A stretch of 64,000 nt of DNA from Trichopria drosophilae (taxonomy: Eukaryota > Arthropoda > Insecta > Hymenoptera > Diapriidae). The number at the start of each line of letters is the position of its first letter. Positions within the stretch are counted from its first letter, which is position 1. Shown piece by piece: positions 44,162-54,079 of the stretch. The DNA is taken from contig CM059587.1 in NCBI GenBank assembly GCA_030407085.1, positions 73,273,001-73,337,000 of the forward strand. The letters are read 5' to 3'. The position numbers were made by a program, and so were the translations under genes. Below the pieces are notes generated by a model that saw only the letters and a program-made list of their open reading frames with translations, was not told the DNA's origin and searched no databases.

Positions 44162-44853
44162 CCCAAGCAGCCAAAAGACTTCTTGAAGAGCTCAGGTAAG
44201 ATGTTTTAAATACTTATCAGAAAGAGCTCTTAGAGTGGTCTTTAAAAAGACTTACGCGTCGAATTTAAGAGCTCTACAAGACCTCTTAAATATGAGGTCT
44301 CAGAAAAGAGGTCTTATTTGAGAATAAACAATATAAATGAAAAGCAAATTTCTGAAAATCACAGATTCTATTTTTGTATCTTATTTATTCATTTATATCA
44401 TTTTTACCTTAGTTCCTTTTTATCGTTTTTATAGTGATATATTGGATGGTGATTACATTCAATATACAATGGGAATCAGACAATAATAATAAAATTATGA
44501 GCTTACTTGCCAAATATCGAAAAAGAACTTACGATTTTCATTATAGCTTATCACTAATCGGTTTGCATATCGCGCGATCTCATTTTCGGATTCAACAGCC
44601 ATCTAGCAGTCTCGGGAAGAAATGCAGACCTCACCTCTGGGAATCCCTTTACTAAAAGAGAGATCGTCCAAAACGAGATATTTTTAAGACCTCAAACAAA
44701 ATACCTCTTTGATATTACGATTTTAAGAAGTCCTAAGTACGATATCTTTAAGAGCTCCTTTTGTAGATTGTCATCATTCAGACCTCTTCAAGAGGTCTTT
44801 TTGGAGATATCTTTGGGCTGAGCTCTGGACGACCTCTTTAAGTGCTGTATGGG
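44162..44853. repeat. Inverted element of AAGAGGTCTT/AGAGCTCTT repeats
   Basis: 692 bp. Ends CCCAAGCAGCCAAAAGACTT and, inverted, CCCATACAGCACTTAAAGAG, both leading into GAGCTCAG. Both arms are built from ~10-bp motifs: AAGAGCTC, AAGACCTCTT, GAGGTCTTATTT. The interior (44340-44640) is unrelated. The frame 44434-44655 has no domain. A non-autonomous element with repeated subterminal sites; no clear target duplication. Confidence 0.7.
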
Positions 44854-45019
44854 AAATGAAGACTCTATTTTTTTTAAACTGAAACGTTAATCACAACATT
44901 TCATAAATATTTCTTAATCAAATTAAATTATTGGTCAGAAAAACCTGACTATTCCAAAAAATGTCCTCGAAGCACATAATCTACATGCAGCACGCTTAGA
45001 AGACGAGTCTTTCATTTCT
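44854..45019. other. AT-rich spacer
   Basis: No feature seen. Confidence 0.35.
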
Positions 45020-45690
45020 CTTTTTGCAAGCGACTTCATAATACATGGAGAGAGTGACGAATCCACCCCAGGATTATAACCCAGCAACTTTTTTTTCTCC
45101 CACCGAATTTTTCGCTCGTTCGAGTTTCAAATATATTCGTATCCCCGCCCGCGTTCGATGATTTTATGCCACGCGCAAACCTGAGATGTGCAAATCCGGC
45201 GGCGAGAAAAGCGACAAGCTGTCGCCGTATTATACGCGTGCAGTCGTGTAACGACCGCGACGTATACTGGCAGCCAACCCTCAGCCACGCTTCTTGCCCG
45301 ATCGAGATACGACGTCATCTTGGCGTCGCCAAATGTTGCAGTAATATCGCTCCAGCAGCCGGTGTCCCAACTACAGCTGCCCTTTCTTCGATTCTGCCGT
45401 TCGCTCAAGATTACGCAGCCAATCGTCGTCCATTCGACATTTTTACGACTCTAGGTCCACGCTTGCAAAATTCGCTATAAACAAAAGTTAGCCCGAGTTT
45501 ATGGGAATCTTGTGGCCCCCGAACGACGTTCGAAGTATCCAGTACCTCCATGCGATGTCCATCCAACATTTTCGGAGATGTCTACTACCTATAAAGCAGT
45601 ACTTCCATTCGCGAAATATTTCCAATCTTTTCCGTGGATATGACTGAACAGGTACTGGTCTATTACGATCCGCCATTTTTAATCAGCATT
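45020..45690. promoter_or_regulatory. GC-rich island, candidate regulatory or exonic DNA
   Basis: About 650 bp with a CpG-rich core (45130-45480). Three overlapping open frames on both strands (45166-45480, 45188-45454 plus; 45127-45408 minus) coexist only because stops are rare at this composition. None shows a domain. No consistent splice pattern was found. The right edge carries a short GATCCGCCATTTTTAATCAG piece of the 124-bp family (about 45668). Confidence 0.3.
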
Positions 45691-46691
45691 CATCATAATT
45701 TAAATTTGAATTGGCCATTATCCAGCGTTGCTGTCTGAATGAAAAATGTTGCATTCTAATGGACAAATAATCTGATTTTAATTGGCACAGGACTGGCACT
45801 GACCAATTTTTTGTAATCACTTTATTGAGGCCGGCGAACTAAACCGCATAGCGTCGCGTCCAGCACTTAGGACCCCCAGCCTAAGCCTTTTCCTCCTTTG
45901 ATTGACCTGAGGAATTAAAGGGAATAGAGGCTTCAGGTAAATCATGGTATAAGATGAAAGGTATAGCAACTTGATGTTTGTGCAGAAGCAACCAATCAGC
46001 GTTGATGTAAAGTAGTATTTCCCCTTCTCTGGCATGGCCTTGCTATACCTCTCTTATTATGACATGAGGGAAATTAGAAACAGGAAAACAAGGGGAGGAA
46101 TTGGTTCACCATAAACAATATTATAGGTGCAACGACTAAGATGAAATTTTTATCCAAATACGTGAAGTAATTCACTTGGATCAATGGTCTGTTCGGGCAG
46201 AAACAATCAACTGCTGTAAAATATTACCTTATAGCCGTCTCTAGTAGGAATTCAGACATAGCGACAGTCGCTCATGATTGACCAGTACAAACTCCCTTTA
46301 GTACGCTTAGAATGGGCTGCTAAATTGTGTACTGTATGATGGTGAACAATTAGTTGGCCAGTGAACAAACGCTTTAATAATCCAGTATTCACAAAACATG
46401 ATGGCTTTTCTCTTAAGTCTCTCAATAAAGGTAGAATTGTGCTATCTGATCCTGATCAGGGATTTCTAAGACAACCTTCTCTATAGTTGGTGTCTGATCA
46501 AACACCTCAAGAATAACCTGGTATAGCTGATATAATAGGTATAACTTATTCTGTCAAGAATGACAGTATTTCTGACGTTTTTCCACACGGAACAAAATAG
46601 TTAGTACAATTTTTTCTAGTTGACCCGACTACGTTTGGTTAGTTGATATTCTTTCTACTTTTCCTTGCAAGAACAGCTTCTTTTCTTCTCT
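45691..46691. other. Unassigned, moderate-GC DNA
   Basis: 45810-46070 is GC-richer than its neighbours. A reverse-strand frame (45817-46035) has no domain. CCTGATCAGG-type palindromes occur near 46452. It resembles old repeat DNA, but I cannot place it. Confidence 0.3.
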
Positions 46692-46960
46692 CTCAATTTG
46701 AAACAGTGACCATTCCTGAGAATCAGTAAAAATTCGCTGATTCTCAATGTGACAAAGGAGACACTGAGAAGCAATGAAATTTCACTATTCTAGTTAGTCA
46801 ATTTAAGCTATTTTATGAGAGAATAAAATTGATTCACTGCTTGAATCAGTGAATCTTTAACGCGAAACTTTATTCAGTGAATACGATGAAAGTCACTGAC
46901 TCAGCAGTGAGTATTCATTCAATGATTCAAATAGCGAACTTTTAACTGTTTCAAATTGAG
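46692..46960. mobile_element. MITE with perfect 16-bp TIR CTCAATTTGAAACAGT
   Basis: 269 bp. CTCAATTTGAAACAGT at 46692-46707 is perfectly inverted at 46945-46960. Inside, ATTCACTG/CAGTGAAT and GAATCAGCGAA motifs repeat in both orientations (GATTCACTGCTTGAATCAGTG near 46831). No coding sequence. No unambiguous target duplication, so the superfamily stays open. Confidence 0.82.
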
Positions 46961-47956
46961 CGAGTACTAATAAATTATTGAAAAGGTGTCTTCTAAAACC
47001 TGCATTATATATTTAGTTGAAGCCTTACTGTTTTATTATATTTATTAAAGTAATTGCTACAATAAGGATATGCAAAAAATCTTGGATAATAATCGAACCC
47101 ACTAGAAAAATGATCTCTTGGAATTTACGCAATGCATTAATCTATGTAGTTCTTCGACCACTACTTCCCTCCTCTTATCAAAACTGATCTAATCAACCGC
47201 TCTTTTTTTATGCAACAAATTTATTGGCAGATTCCTACCTAAATAAATTTTGTAAAACTAAAAGAAATCATTTCGAGCATTTATTTAAGAAGGTGACCAA
47301 ATTTTAACTCATCGATCGGCGCCTACTGTATAGGTTATATGTTTCGTTGATTTTCGATAAAATAATCTCTTCGATGGAATGAATGAGAGGGATAATTTTT
47401 ATTACATACTCTTTTTTTATTCCATTCATAATTTTTTAGATTTTTCGACGTTCGCTCTTTTTAAATCCGATGTCAAAATTTCGAAAATACCACTCTACTA
47501 GTATAGAATTTTCACAATCTTTTAATAAAAAGGGCTATTGCCACCTGTCGACTTTTCGACATATATTGAACTTACTTCCAAATTGACGTCGTATGATACT
47601 GCAAAGTACTTTAATATCGTCATCGATATTTATGCTTGAAATTACTACATTTAATTTTGTTAGTGATCATCGATGGTTTATTCCTGTACGGTTCCAAGAA
47701 CCTGGGTTAGAATTTTGGGATACATTTTCCAAACACCTAAATGATAGACACCTAAATTCTTACGAAACAGAACCGGAGGTCACCCATGTTATAGTCTCCT
47801 TCTAAATACGCTTAACATGGAAAGTGAAGCACACCATGTCTACCAATATATGTCTATGTCATATGTCTATCTTAGTTGAATATGAATATTTTAAGTTAGA
47901 ATTTAATACCAAACATTCGGTATTTACTTTTCTCGGTTTAAGTTTGGGAAGGAGCC
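46961..47956. other. AT-rich DNA, no gene supported
   Basis: The frame 47593-47805 (plus, 70 aa) has slightly mixed composition but no recognisable domain. Nothing else seen. Confidence 0.4.
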
Positions 47957-48167
47957 CAATAAACAAAAACCCACTATGACTATAAATTTATCTAAAAGTT
48001 GACTTATAAGCGTTTAGTGCCCAACTAATATGCAACTATAAGTAACAGTTAACTTAAAGTGGTCTTCGAGATAACTGTTACGTGTAGTTGCCTATTAGTT
48101 GGACATTAAACGCCTATTAGACAACTTTGAGGTGACTTTACAGTCACTGTGGAATTTTGTTTATTTG
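47957..48167. repeat. Foldback MITE with ~95-bp arms
   Basis: Left CAATAAACAAAAACCCACTA, then TCTAAAAGTTGACTTATAAG and GTGCCCAACTAATATGCAAC. The right arm is the inverse (CAAATAAACAAAATTCCACA as outermost). A short loop near AGTGGTCTTCGAGAT. About 211 bp, 80% arm identity by eye. Confidence 0.82.
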
Positions 48168-48384
48168 ACGGCCTTGCGATAGTCTCCCAGTATTGCATTC
48201 AAGGTTTCCAAACAGGTCCTCAAGGTATCTTAGTATGATTATCCCTTTGAGCCCCGAATTTTTCTATACATTTAATTTTCATGAATATTGGCACAGAGAT
48301 TTTTCATTTTTGAGGTCGCTGATAAAGATACCGTTAAAAAATGAAAAAATTGAACCAATATTAAAAAAGCTCAGTAAGTAGAAG
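48168..48384. other. Spacer, nothing firm
   Basis: The frame 48193-48381 has no domain. Confidence 0.35.
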
Positions 48385-48690
48385 ATATCGAGGGCTCAGA
48401 TTATGAATCCAATCCTGATTTTTAAACATTAAAAATGACAGATTCAATATGAGTTTATTAATTTATTGGGAATATTGTTTATTTCATCCACCATTTTGAA
48501 TTCTCAAAAACCGACAACGGATTTCATTTCAGCGATATTGAAAACTCCAAATGCTGAGTCTTATAAATTTTGTATGAATTTTGTTTAATTCATTCATCAT
48601 ATTGAATCCCACCATTTTGAATGTTATAAGAACCAACAACAGTTTAATATTCAATTACCTCAAAAACCCGTTCATCCATCAATTACTCCG
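48385..48690. repeat. 124-bp repeat family, divergent array
   Basis: One minus-orientation unit (about 48390-48455: GGGCTCAGATTATGAATCC, AAAAATGACAGATTCAATATG) followed by two plus-orientation units (about 48485-48560 and 48595-48680: CCACCATTTTGAATTCTC; CATATTGAATCCCACCATTT). Confidence 0.72.
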
Positions 48691-49685
48691 TTTCAAATTC
48701 ATATTACATAATAGTTAACGACAAATGAATAAGTACACAAATATTTGTTGTTAATAACCATTGAATTGTCGTAATGCTAGAAATGACCTCGTGATTCGTT
48801 TGTGCTCAAGTATTCCCAAAAATATGCAATTCATAATTTACAGGCATAAATATTGTGTAAGTGTGACATTAAAAAGGAACTGTTTTAAATCAATTTTTAT
48901 GTCGCTTAGAAAAATCTCAATACGGTCATTTTAGTGAAATTTGTCATTGAAATAACCTTTTTCGTAAGATTATACAAAAATTGAAGCCAGTTTGAGACTT
49001 TTAAATACGACGACTAAGGTATTACAGAGCTCCAGGGGAGGTCACCCTTAAATCTGTCAACTGAACTATTTATTTATGTACATATTCCGAAAACAAATAA
49101 TAATAAAGGTAAATCTCAAAATGTAACCGGTTCGTTTTCGATTTGTTTCAGTTTTCTTTACTCTAGATGGATATACAATAATAAGAAAAAAAATCGAAAG
49201 ATCGCCACCCTGTGGTTTCTTGATGGAAATCTGACCCGATGTCCACAGTTCTAGTAGAGTTCTGAAGAGGAGTGCCCTTCAGAATTCGATTAGAAATGTT
49301 TGCAAATGCGATTCTGGAATGAAACACTGATGCGATTTCGAGCGGAATCCAGCTTTATATGTGATTTTTTATATTTATAACGCTCGCAAATAAATAAGAA
49401 ACCTTTGCGGGATCGATTCCGATTTCTTGCTGACTGCGTTGACTACCGAACGTGTACGCTCGGAATTGTATTATCATACGAAATATGGTTACTGCTAGGA
49501 ATGAATAGAAAACAAATATGTTTGAAGCCTTCTCGATATTATACACGAGACATATGATGGTGAATATAATATAATATCTTACCAAAATGAGATCAGAATG
49601 TAAAGGAGTGTCTTACTTCTGGACTATATTATCCGTTCATCTTAAATAGAAATTCATCAGTTTATAACAGGGCGACCGATTTATG
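48691..49685. other. AT-rich DNA, no gene supported
   Basis: The frame 49355-49585 (minus) lacks a domain. A GC-richer patch at 49240-49350 has TTCTGAAGAGG/CCCTTCAGAATTCG inverted motifs, possibly part of an old repeat continuing to 50100. Confidence 0.35.
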
Positions 49686-49689
49686 GGAA

Positions 49690-49800
49690 ACTAAGGGGTT
49701 TCCAGCTCAGAATCTTACCAGATTATGGTTACAATCCCTAAATAGGGAAACCACTTCTATAACCTGGTAAGATTCCGATCAGATGAATAGTAAACTTGGC
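49690..49800. repeat. Inverted repeat GAATCTTACCAG
   Basis: CTCAGAATCTTACCAGATTAT at about 49709 is mirrored by ATAACCTGGTAAGATTCCGATC at about 49758, enclosing TAGGGAAACC/GGTTTCC. Similar CAGATTATA motifs at 50055-50080 suggest a larger old element. Confidence 0.6.
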
Positions 49801-50196
49801 GAAATTTCCACATGATACAGGTCTTCATCGTAAAGAATTTAAAATGAAGTGGAACTAAACGTAAATACTAGTCTATTGCTAAGGGTCAGACGTTGACATT
49901 AACGGGTTTAGAGTACAGGGTTTCTAAATACTGTGAAATTTAGCAAAGATTCATCATAATTAATCCAAACATCTTAAAAAACAGATCACTAGACGAACAC
50001 TGCGAAGTACACCTTGTGAAAATTTCCACACATCTTCCCTGTTTCTGACCGGGATCTGATCAGATTATACGCACGTTTTCTATTTAGGTAGTCTAATCAG
50101 AATCATATCAAATTCTACCTACGATTCTAAAGTGGAAAATCCAGATTGTCCGTAAATAAAGATCGCCGAAGCAATCTGGTCTGATTTCGAACAAAG
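49801..50196. other. Unassigned, possibly old repeat
   Basis: Contains CTGATCAGATTATACG and TCTAATCAGAATC motifs in both orientations, no termini. Confidence 0.3.
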
Positions 50197-50198
50197 TA

Positions 50199-50430
50199 CA
50201 GCAGAGTCCCGGTATATTAGCATATTTACTCGCATCTGTCTCGTTATATTTACCTGTCGCCGCTTTCTTTTTCCCCACCTTGCGGGCTGGGGCCTTAGGA
50301 AGGGCCTGCAGTGACGTCACGAACACAACGCGACAGAGAGAAGTGGGAGAAGCGACTCTCCCCTTCTTTTAGTAAATATAACTAGACGAAAGGGAAAGAC
50401 AAGAAACGTAAATATACCGGGACTCTACTA
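50199..50430. mobile_element. MITE family B, copy 3 (TA-flanked left)
   Basis: About 230 bp. Left CAGCAGAGTCCCGGTATAT with TA at 50197-50198. The right end TATACCGGGACTCTACT has lost its last G. The interior shares AGGAAGGGCCTGCAGTGACGTCACGAAC-type sequence with copies 1 and 2. The reverse frame 50108-50326 is a shadow. Confidence 0.88.
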
Positions 50431-50437
50431 CTATCCA

Positions 50438-50545
50438 CAAAGCACACTGTCCGGGGGACGTCCTCAGGAGCTCCTCAGGACGTCCAAATGTCCGCTTTTA
50501 CCATCCTGTTAACGTCCACAGGACATCCTCAGGACACAGGACTGA
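50438..50545. repeat. GGACGTCC/AGGACATCC palindromic motif cluster
   Basis: GGGGGACGTCCTCAGGAGC, CTCAGGACGTCC, CCACAGGACATCCTCAGGAC. The left edge CCACAAAGCACACTGTCC resembles the CCCATACAGCAC termini of the 44-kb element. Probably one end of a related element; the other end was not found. Confidence 0.45.
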
Positions 50546-50925
50546 ATGAAAGGAAAGGAAGTGGATTCGTTCTAAACAAGATTCTTAATCGAAATTGATC
50601 ATATTTTGTTTCTCCATTCAAAATGGGAATAAAATTCTGATAATTGAATATTTAGTGCGTAAAATAAAAGTATATAATACAAGACTCTTTATATTATGTT
50701 GATTAATAGGTTACGTTTTTATTCTATTAAAATTAAATAAAACGTACAAACGAAACGAGAAAATAGCTTTATACCACAGGAGTATGATTACATCTGCAAG
50801 GTCATGGTAACTGACATGGTAATTTCTGCAAGGAAATTATATTTATTTCCACGTTAATTTGGAAGAAAATGGTGTCATTTTCATTTCACAGTTCCCCTTT
50901 TTTATATTACCTTTCTACAATTTTG
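50546..50925. other. AT-rich DNA, nothing recognised
   Basis: No feature seen. Confidence 0.4.
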
Positions 50926-51160
50926 ACGCGGCGGTGGCTAGTTGGTAGAGTATCGGCTTCGTAGTCAGAAAACCCTGGTTCGATCCCGGCCTCTGCCGTC
51001 TGTTATCGGGAAACCTCTGTATTTGTTTATAATTATAAGTGTCTAATAACACCAAAACTCAGGTGGTTCGGATTCCACCTTCATGGACTGTCGCTCCCGT
51101 CGCGATTTGGCCCATATGGGCTCAGAAAAGTCCATGAAAAATAATATCAAAAAAAAAAAA
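50926..51160 (+). mobile_element. tRNA-derived SINE with poly-A tail
   Basis: The 5' part folds as a decayed tRNA: A-box TGGCTAGTTGG (50935-50945), an anticodon-loop-like TTCGTAG (CGT, Thr-type if read literally), and B-box GGTTCGATCCC (50978-50988). A ~150-bp tRNA-unrelated body follows with the inverted pair CATGGACT/AGTCCATG, then a 12-base A-run at 51149-51160. CAATTTTGA before and CATTTTTGA after look like a diverged target duplication. Such SINEs are transcribed by RNA polymerase III and mobilised by a partner LINE. Confidence 0.88.
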
Positions 51161-51174
51161 CATTTTTGATACGG

Positions 51175-51290
51175 ATTTTATGAAATCGCATAACAACTCT
51201 TTATTTTATTTATAGAATGTTTATACATTTTTTATGTAGAGGGAAATTGTATAAAATTTCTATAAGACTTTTCCACTTGAGCAATCGTGA
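51175..51290. repeat. Fragment of the 30-kb foldback family
   Basis: AAATTGTATAAAATTTCTATAAGACTTTTCCACTTGAGC matches in part the right end of 30198-31670 (TTATACAATTTTTATGAAAC, TTTTTCACCTGGG) with TATAAA-type motifs in front. A one-arm remnant. Confidence 0.5.
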
Positions 51291-51535
51291 GAAAAGAACG
51301 ATATGTGACGTCTGGAGAAACAAGTCCATCAAACTATTTCACACACAACATACTTAATGTCTGAAATCAGACAGGACCATTAGATTCATTGCACATTAAA
51401 TCCAGAATGTGATAATCACCAACGAAGTTTAAATGGGAACAAGGAAACGAGTCTCAGGGTCGCAACTAAAATTTAGCCAACTCCAGCCAACGTACTCGGT
51501 TTCCACGGTTTAGGTCTTTAATTCTACTCGCTAAT
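51291..51535. other. Spacer, nothing recognised
   Basis: No feature seen. Confidence 0.35.
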
Positions 51536-51985
51536 TCCAGCATCTATATATGTCGTCAGCCCGAATGAAGCCAGAAAGGTGGAGCAGAAGGTTGGCTAGG
51601 GGCGGGACGGAAGTTAAAGCTAAACGTCGTACCCGATGAAAGTGACGGGTTCATAAATATTCGAGCGGCCGGCGGTTGGGTCGGGGGAATCTTCGTGTTC
51701 CCCGTGGACGTGCGACCGGCCGATCATTTTGCGGGTCGACGCGCCACGCGACCCGCCACGTGCTGGGGATTACTAATTGTGCCTCAAGGATGATCATAAT
51801 ATCCAGAACCCACCGGTGGACCCAGCGATACAGTTAATATCTGGTTCGGCAAACATCATCGAATTCACGGTTTAGCGCACGAGTAAAGTTCGCGCACGCT
51901 CGCAGTCGATTTAGTAGGTGCATGCACGTTTGCCAGCGCTTACCCAAAATACCGACGACCGACGCATGGGGAGAAATTTATTATT
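51536..51985. promoter_or_regulatory. GC-rich island, candidate enhancer/conserved noncoding element
   Basis: The most GC-rich stretch in the window, with CpG runs (GAGCGGCCGGCGG, GGGTCGACGCGCCACGCGACC). GGATTACTAATTGTG at about 51767 combines a GGATTA (Otd/bicoid-type) and a TAATTG homeodomain site. CCACGTGC is at 51757. No frame with a recognisable domain. Regulatory role inferred from composition and motifs. Confidence 0.35.
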
Positions 51986-52300
51986 TGAGTTTCACACATA
52001 TAAGTGTGCCGAAATGCTCCCGAGAGTCGATTATTTCCTGCATTTCGGGGCCACAAATGATCATATGCGGTGGTATACTCTCGCTTATTATACCAGAGGA
52101 TCCATTATTTATCACTGTATGCATGAGTCTCTGCTGTGAAAATGGAGCTTTCCTTATGCTCAAGGTATTCCCGCAGTTCCTAGATGCTTTATCATATTTA
52201 TCTGCATTAATGGGAGTGACCTATAAAAGACAGTTATGAACTGTTTCGTTACTTACAGCACTTGATGTCATTCTATGTCAAGCAATCCAATTTGGTTTTT
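51986..52300. other. Unassigned; short overlapping frames
   Basis: Two plus frames (51918-52139, 51922-52239) and one minus frame overlap without known domains. Not supported. Confidence 0.35.
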
Positions 52301-52479
52301 AGGGGTGTCATATCCGCATCTTTTGAACATAGCAAAAATAAAGGAAATATGTGGACCTGTACGTCAGAATTCGCAGTATGATAAGACATTTAAGGTTATC
52401 TGATGCTACTCAAGAAGATACCGTCACAAAGTCGTCAAACTTCGATTGATGTCGAAGATACTAAACCAGACAAAATCTT

Positions 52480-52860
52480 AAGGGGCGGTGAACCGAAATA
52501 ACTAGAATCTGACGATTTGGCACAGGTCAGAAAATATTGGCAGCAAGATGTTCTTAATTTCCTAACAATCAAAACTGAAGACCTTCATTTAAAACCGATC
52601 GATAGAAACTTAATTAATAGAAACTAATATTATATTTTTGATCAATAAATTTGTTTTTACAAGTTCCTTACATGTGCCCTCATGTTGAACAAATAATAAA
52701 AATCATTACAGATGACAATTAAAAACACACTAATACAAGTGGACTTAAATTATGAGACTTTGCAATTTGGCGCCCAACGAGGGGACAGGGTCAATGTTTC
52801 ATCGAAACAGATATTTTCACACGACACAAATCCAATAAAAATGATTCTTAAGACATAAAC
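52480..52860 (+). mobile_element. LTR-retrotransposon remnant: LTR 3' end plus primer-binding site
   Basis: TGGCGCCCAACGAGGGG at 52768-52784 matches, but for one base, the sequence complementary to the 3' end of insect tRNA-Lys. That is the primer-binding site used by gypsy-type elements. It lies three bases after a TGCA (52761-52764), where a 5' LTR would end. An AATAAA (about 52645) sits ~115 bp upstream, as expected of an LTR poly-A signal. No gag or pol frame follows and no second LTR was found. An LTR left boundary is not visible. Could be chance, but the match is specific. Confidence 0.5.
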
Positions 52861-53039
52861 AATGCTTCCCGACTTTCCATGTCTACATTAACTGCATGTT
52901 GTCAAAACAGAAATCTCTTGATCCTTTAAGGATACGTGACTCCGCACATTTCTCACGCCCAAAGAATTGATGTGACCAGGTTCAGCGTACTTCATTAAAG
53001 AAATTTCGACACTTTCCAAATTGTCGCAAAATCATTTTC
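52861..53039. other. Spacer, nothing recognised
   Basis: No feature seen. Confidence 0.35.
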
Positions 53040-53665
53040 CCAGGAAAGAGCTTACGCACCAGCAAGGTCCGATCGGTCCATGACACGTGACCTCTGTCAA
53101 TACGATAAGCTCGTCGACGTCCCTCTCTCTTCGACTCCCACAGCTTGATAGAATTCTCTTGTTCTCTGGATATATCTCTTCCTTAATTTCCCCAAGTTTG
53201 CTCCATTTCTCTCCTCTCTAACTGTCTTTCTCTCCCACGCGTGGTGGAAGTTGGTCCTTTTTCACTCCCCCTCACGTAGTCGACCCCTGTAGCACACATT
53301 GCGGGTCTGTAGGTTCTCGTCATGTTTTCTCTCGCGCCTGGCGTATTCTCTCCCCTGCAGCGGAGAAACATCACATAAATGACGAGACGGCTGTACGGTG
53401 TTTGCCGGCGTATGCCCCGAATTGCCCTGCGATTTCGTCTGCACAATTGCCGGAGGCGCGGACATGCCTCTGTAAATATTCGGAAATATATTTTATTGTC
53501 ACAACGACGGCGACTCCGGGAAAGATACGAGCAACCACCGAGATTCGGAGCCTGGGAAAACGCATTTCGAACTTTACACCAACTGAAGTATCGGCGCGAG
53601 GAAAAATGTTTGCCTTTCGTGTGCAAACGAGTATTTGCGTTTCCGGGATGATTTATTCCTAACGA
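53040..53665. promoter_or_regulatory. Pyrimidine-rich then CpG-rich island
   Basis: C/T-rich sequence (53110-53250) with CCCTCTCTCTTCG and TTTCTCTCCTCTCTAAC leads into a CpG-rich block (53280-53560). Overlapping open frames on both strands (minus 53183-53626, 147 codons; plus 53379-53651) are arginine-rich and lack domains. Composition explains them. GA/CT-rich plus CpG-rich order recalls insect promoters or GAGA-bound elements. No TATA or clear start site. Confidence 0.33.
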
Positions 53666-54079
53666 TTTACGAGAAATATGTTCACTACTTCCGCTGGTTT
53701 AACGTAACGGGACTGTATCCGTTTTGAAAATTCCGATCATATAGGTATTGTACGTCAAAAGTTGATACTGCGGGGTAGTGGAAAGAATTTGTGATATTTA
53801 AAGTATCAAATCATCCAGAAGAGAGAAGAATCACATTTTCATTACTCAGGTTGAATCGAAGTCTTCCTATTGTACTTCTTCCCAAAATCAAAGTATTTTA
53901 TATATTACTGTACATTTAATCCCATCATTTTTCCTTATATATTAATCCACTGAACTGGTAAATATACATCAAATATTATCTTTTTTTGTCGTTTCCATTG
54001 GATCCTCCATTTTGAATGTCTAATTTCTGGGATCGGATTCCCAATCAGCATGCTCAAAAATATTTAATTGCTAAGTTAA
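53666..54079. other. AT-rich DNA with one 124-bp-family unit
   Basis: A plus unit at about 53997-54060 (TGGATCCTCCATTTTGAATG, TCAGCATGCTCAAAAATA). Nothing else. Confidence 0.5.

Noticed and set aside
45127..45480. Three overlapping frames of 88-104 aa
   Set aside because: They coexist on both strands at high GC; no domain. Treated as a noncoding island.
50928..51000. tRNA-Thr-like gene on the plus strand
   Set aside because: Acceptor and anticodon stems are mismatched; it continues into a SINE body with a poly-A tail.
53183..53662. Arginine-rich frames on both strands, up to 147 aa
   Set aside because: A CpG-rich segment with few stops in any frame; no recognisable motif and no splice pattern.
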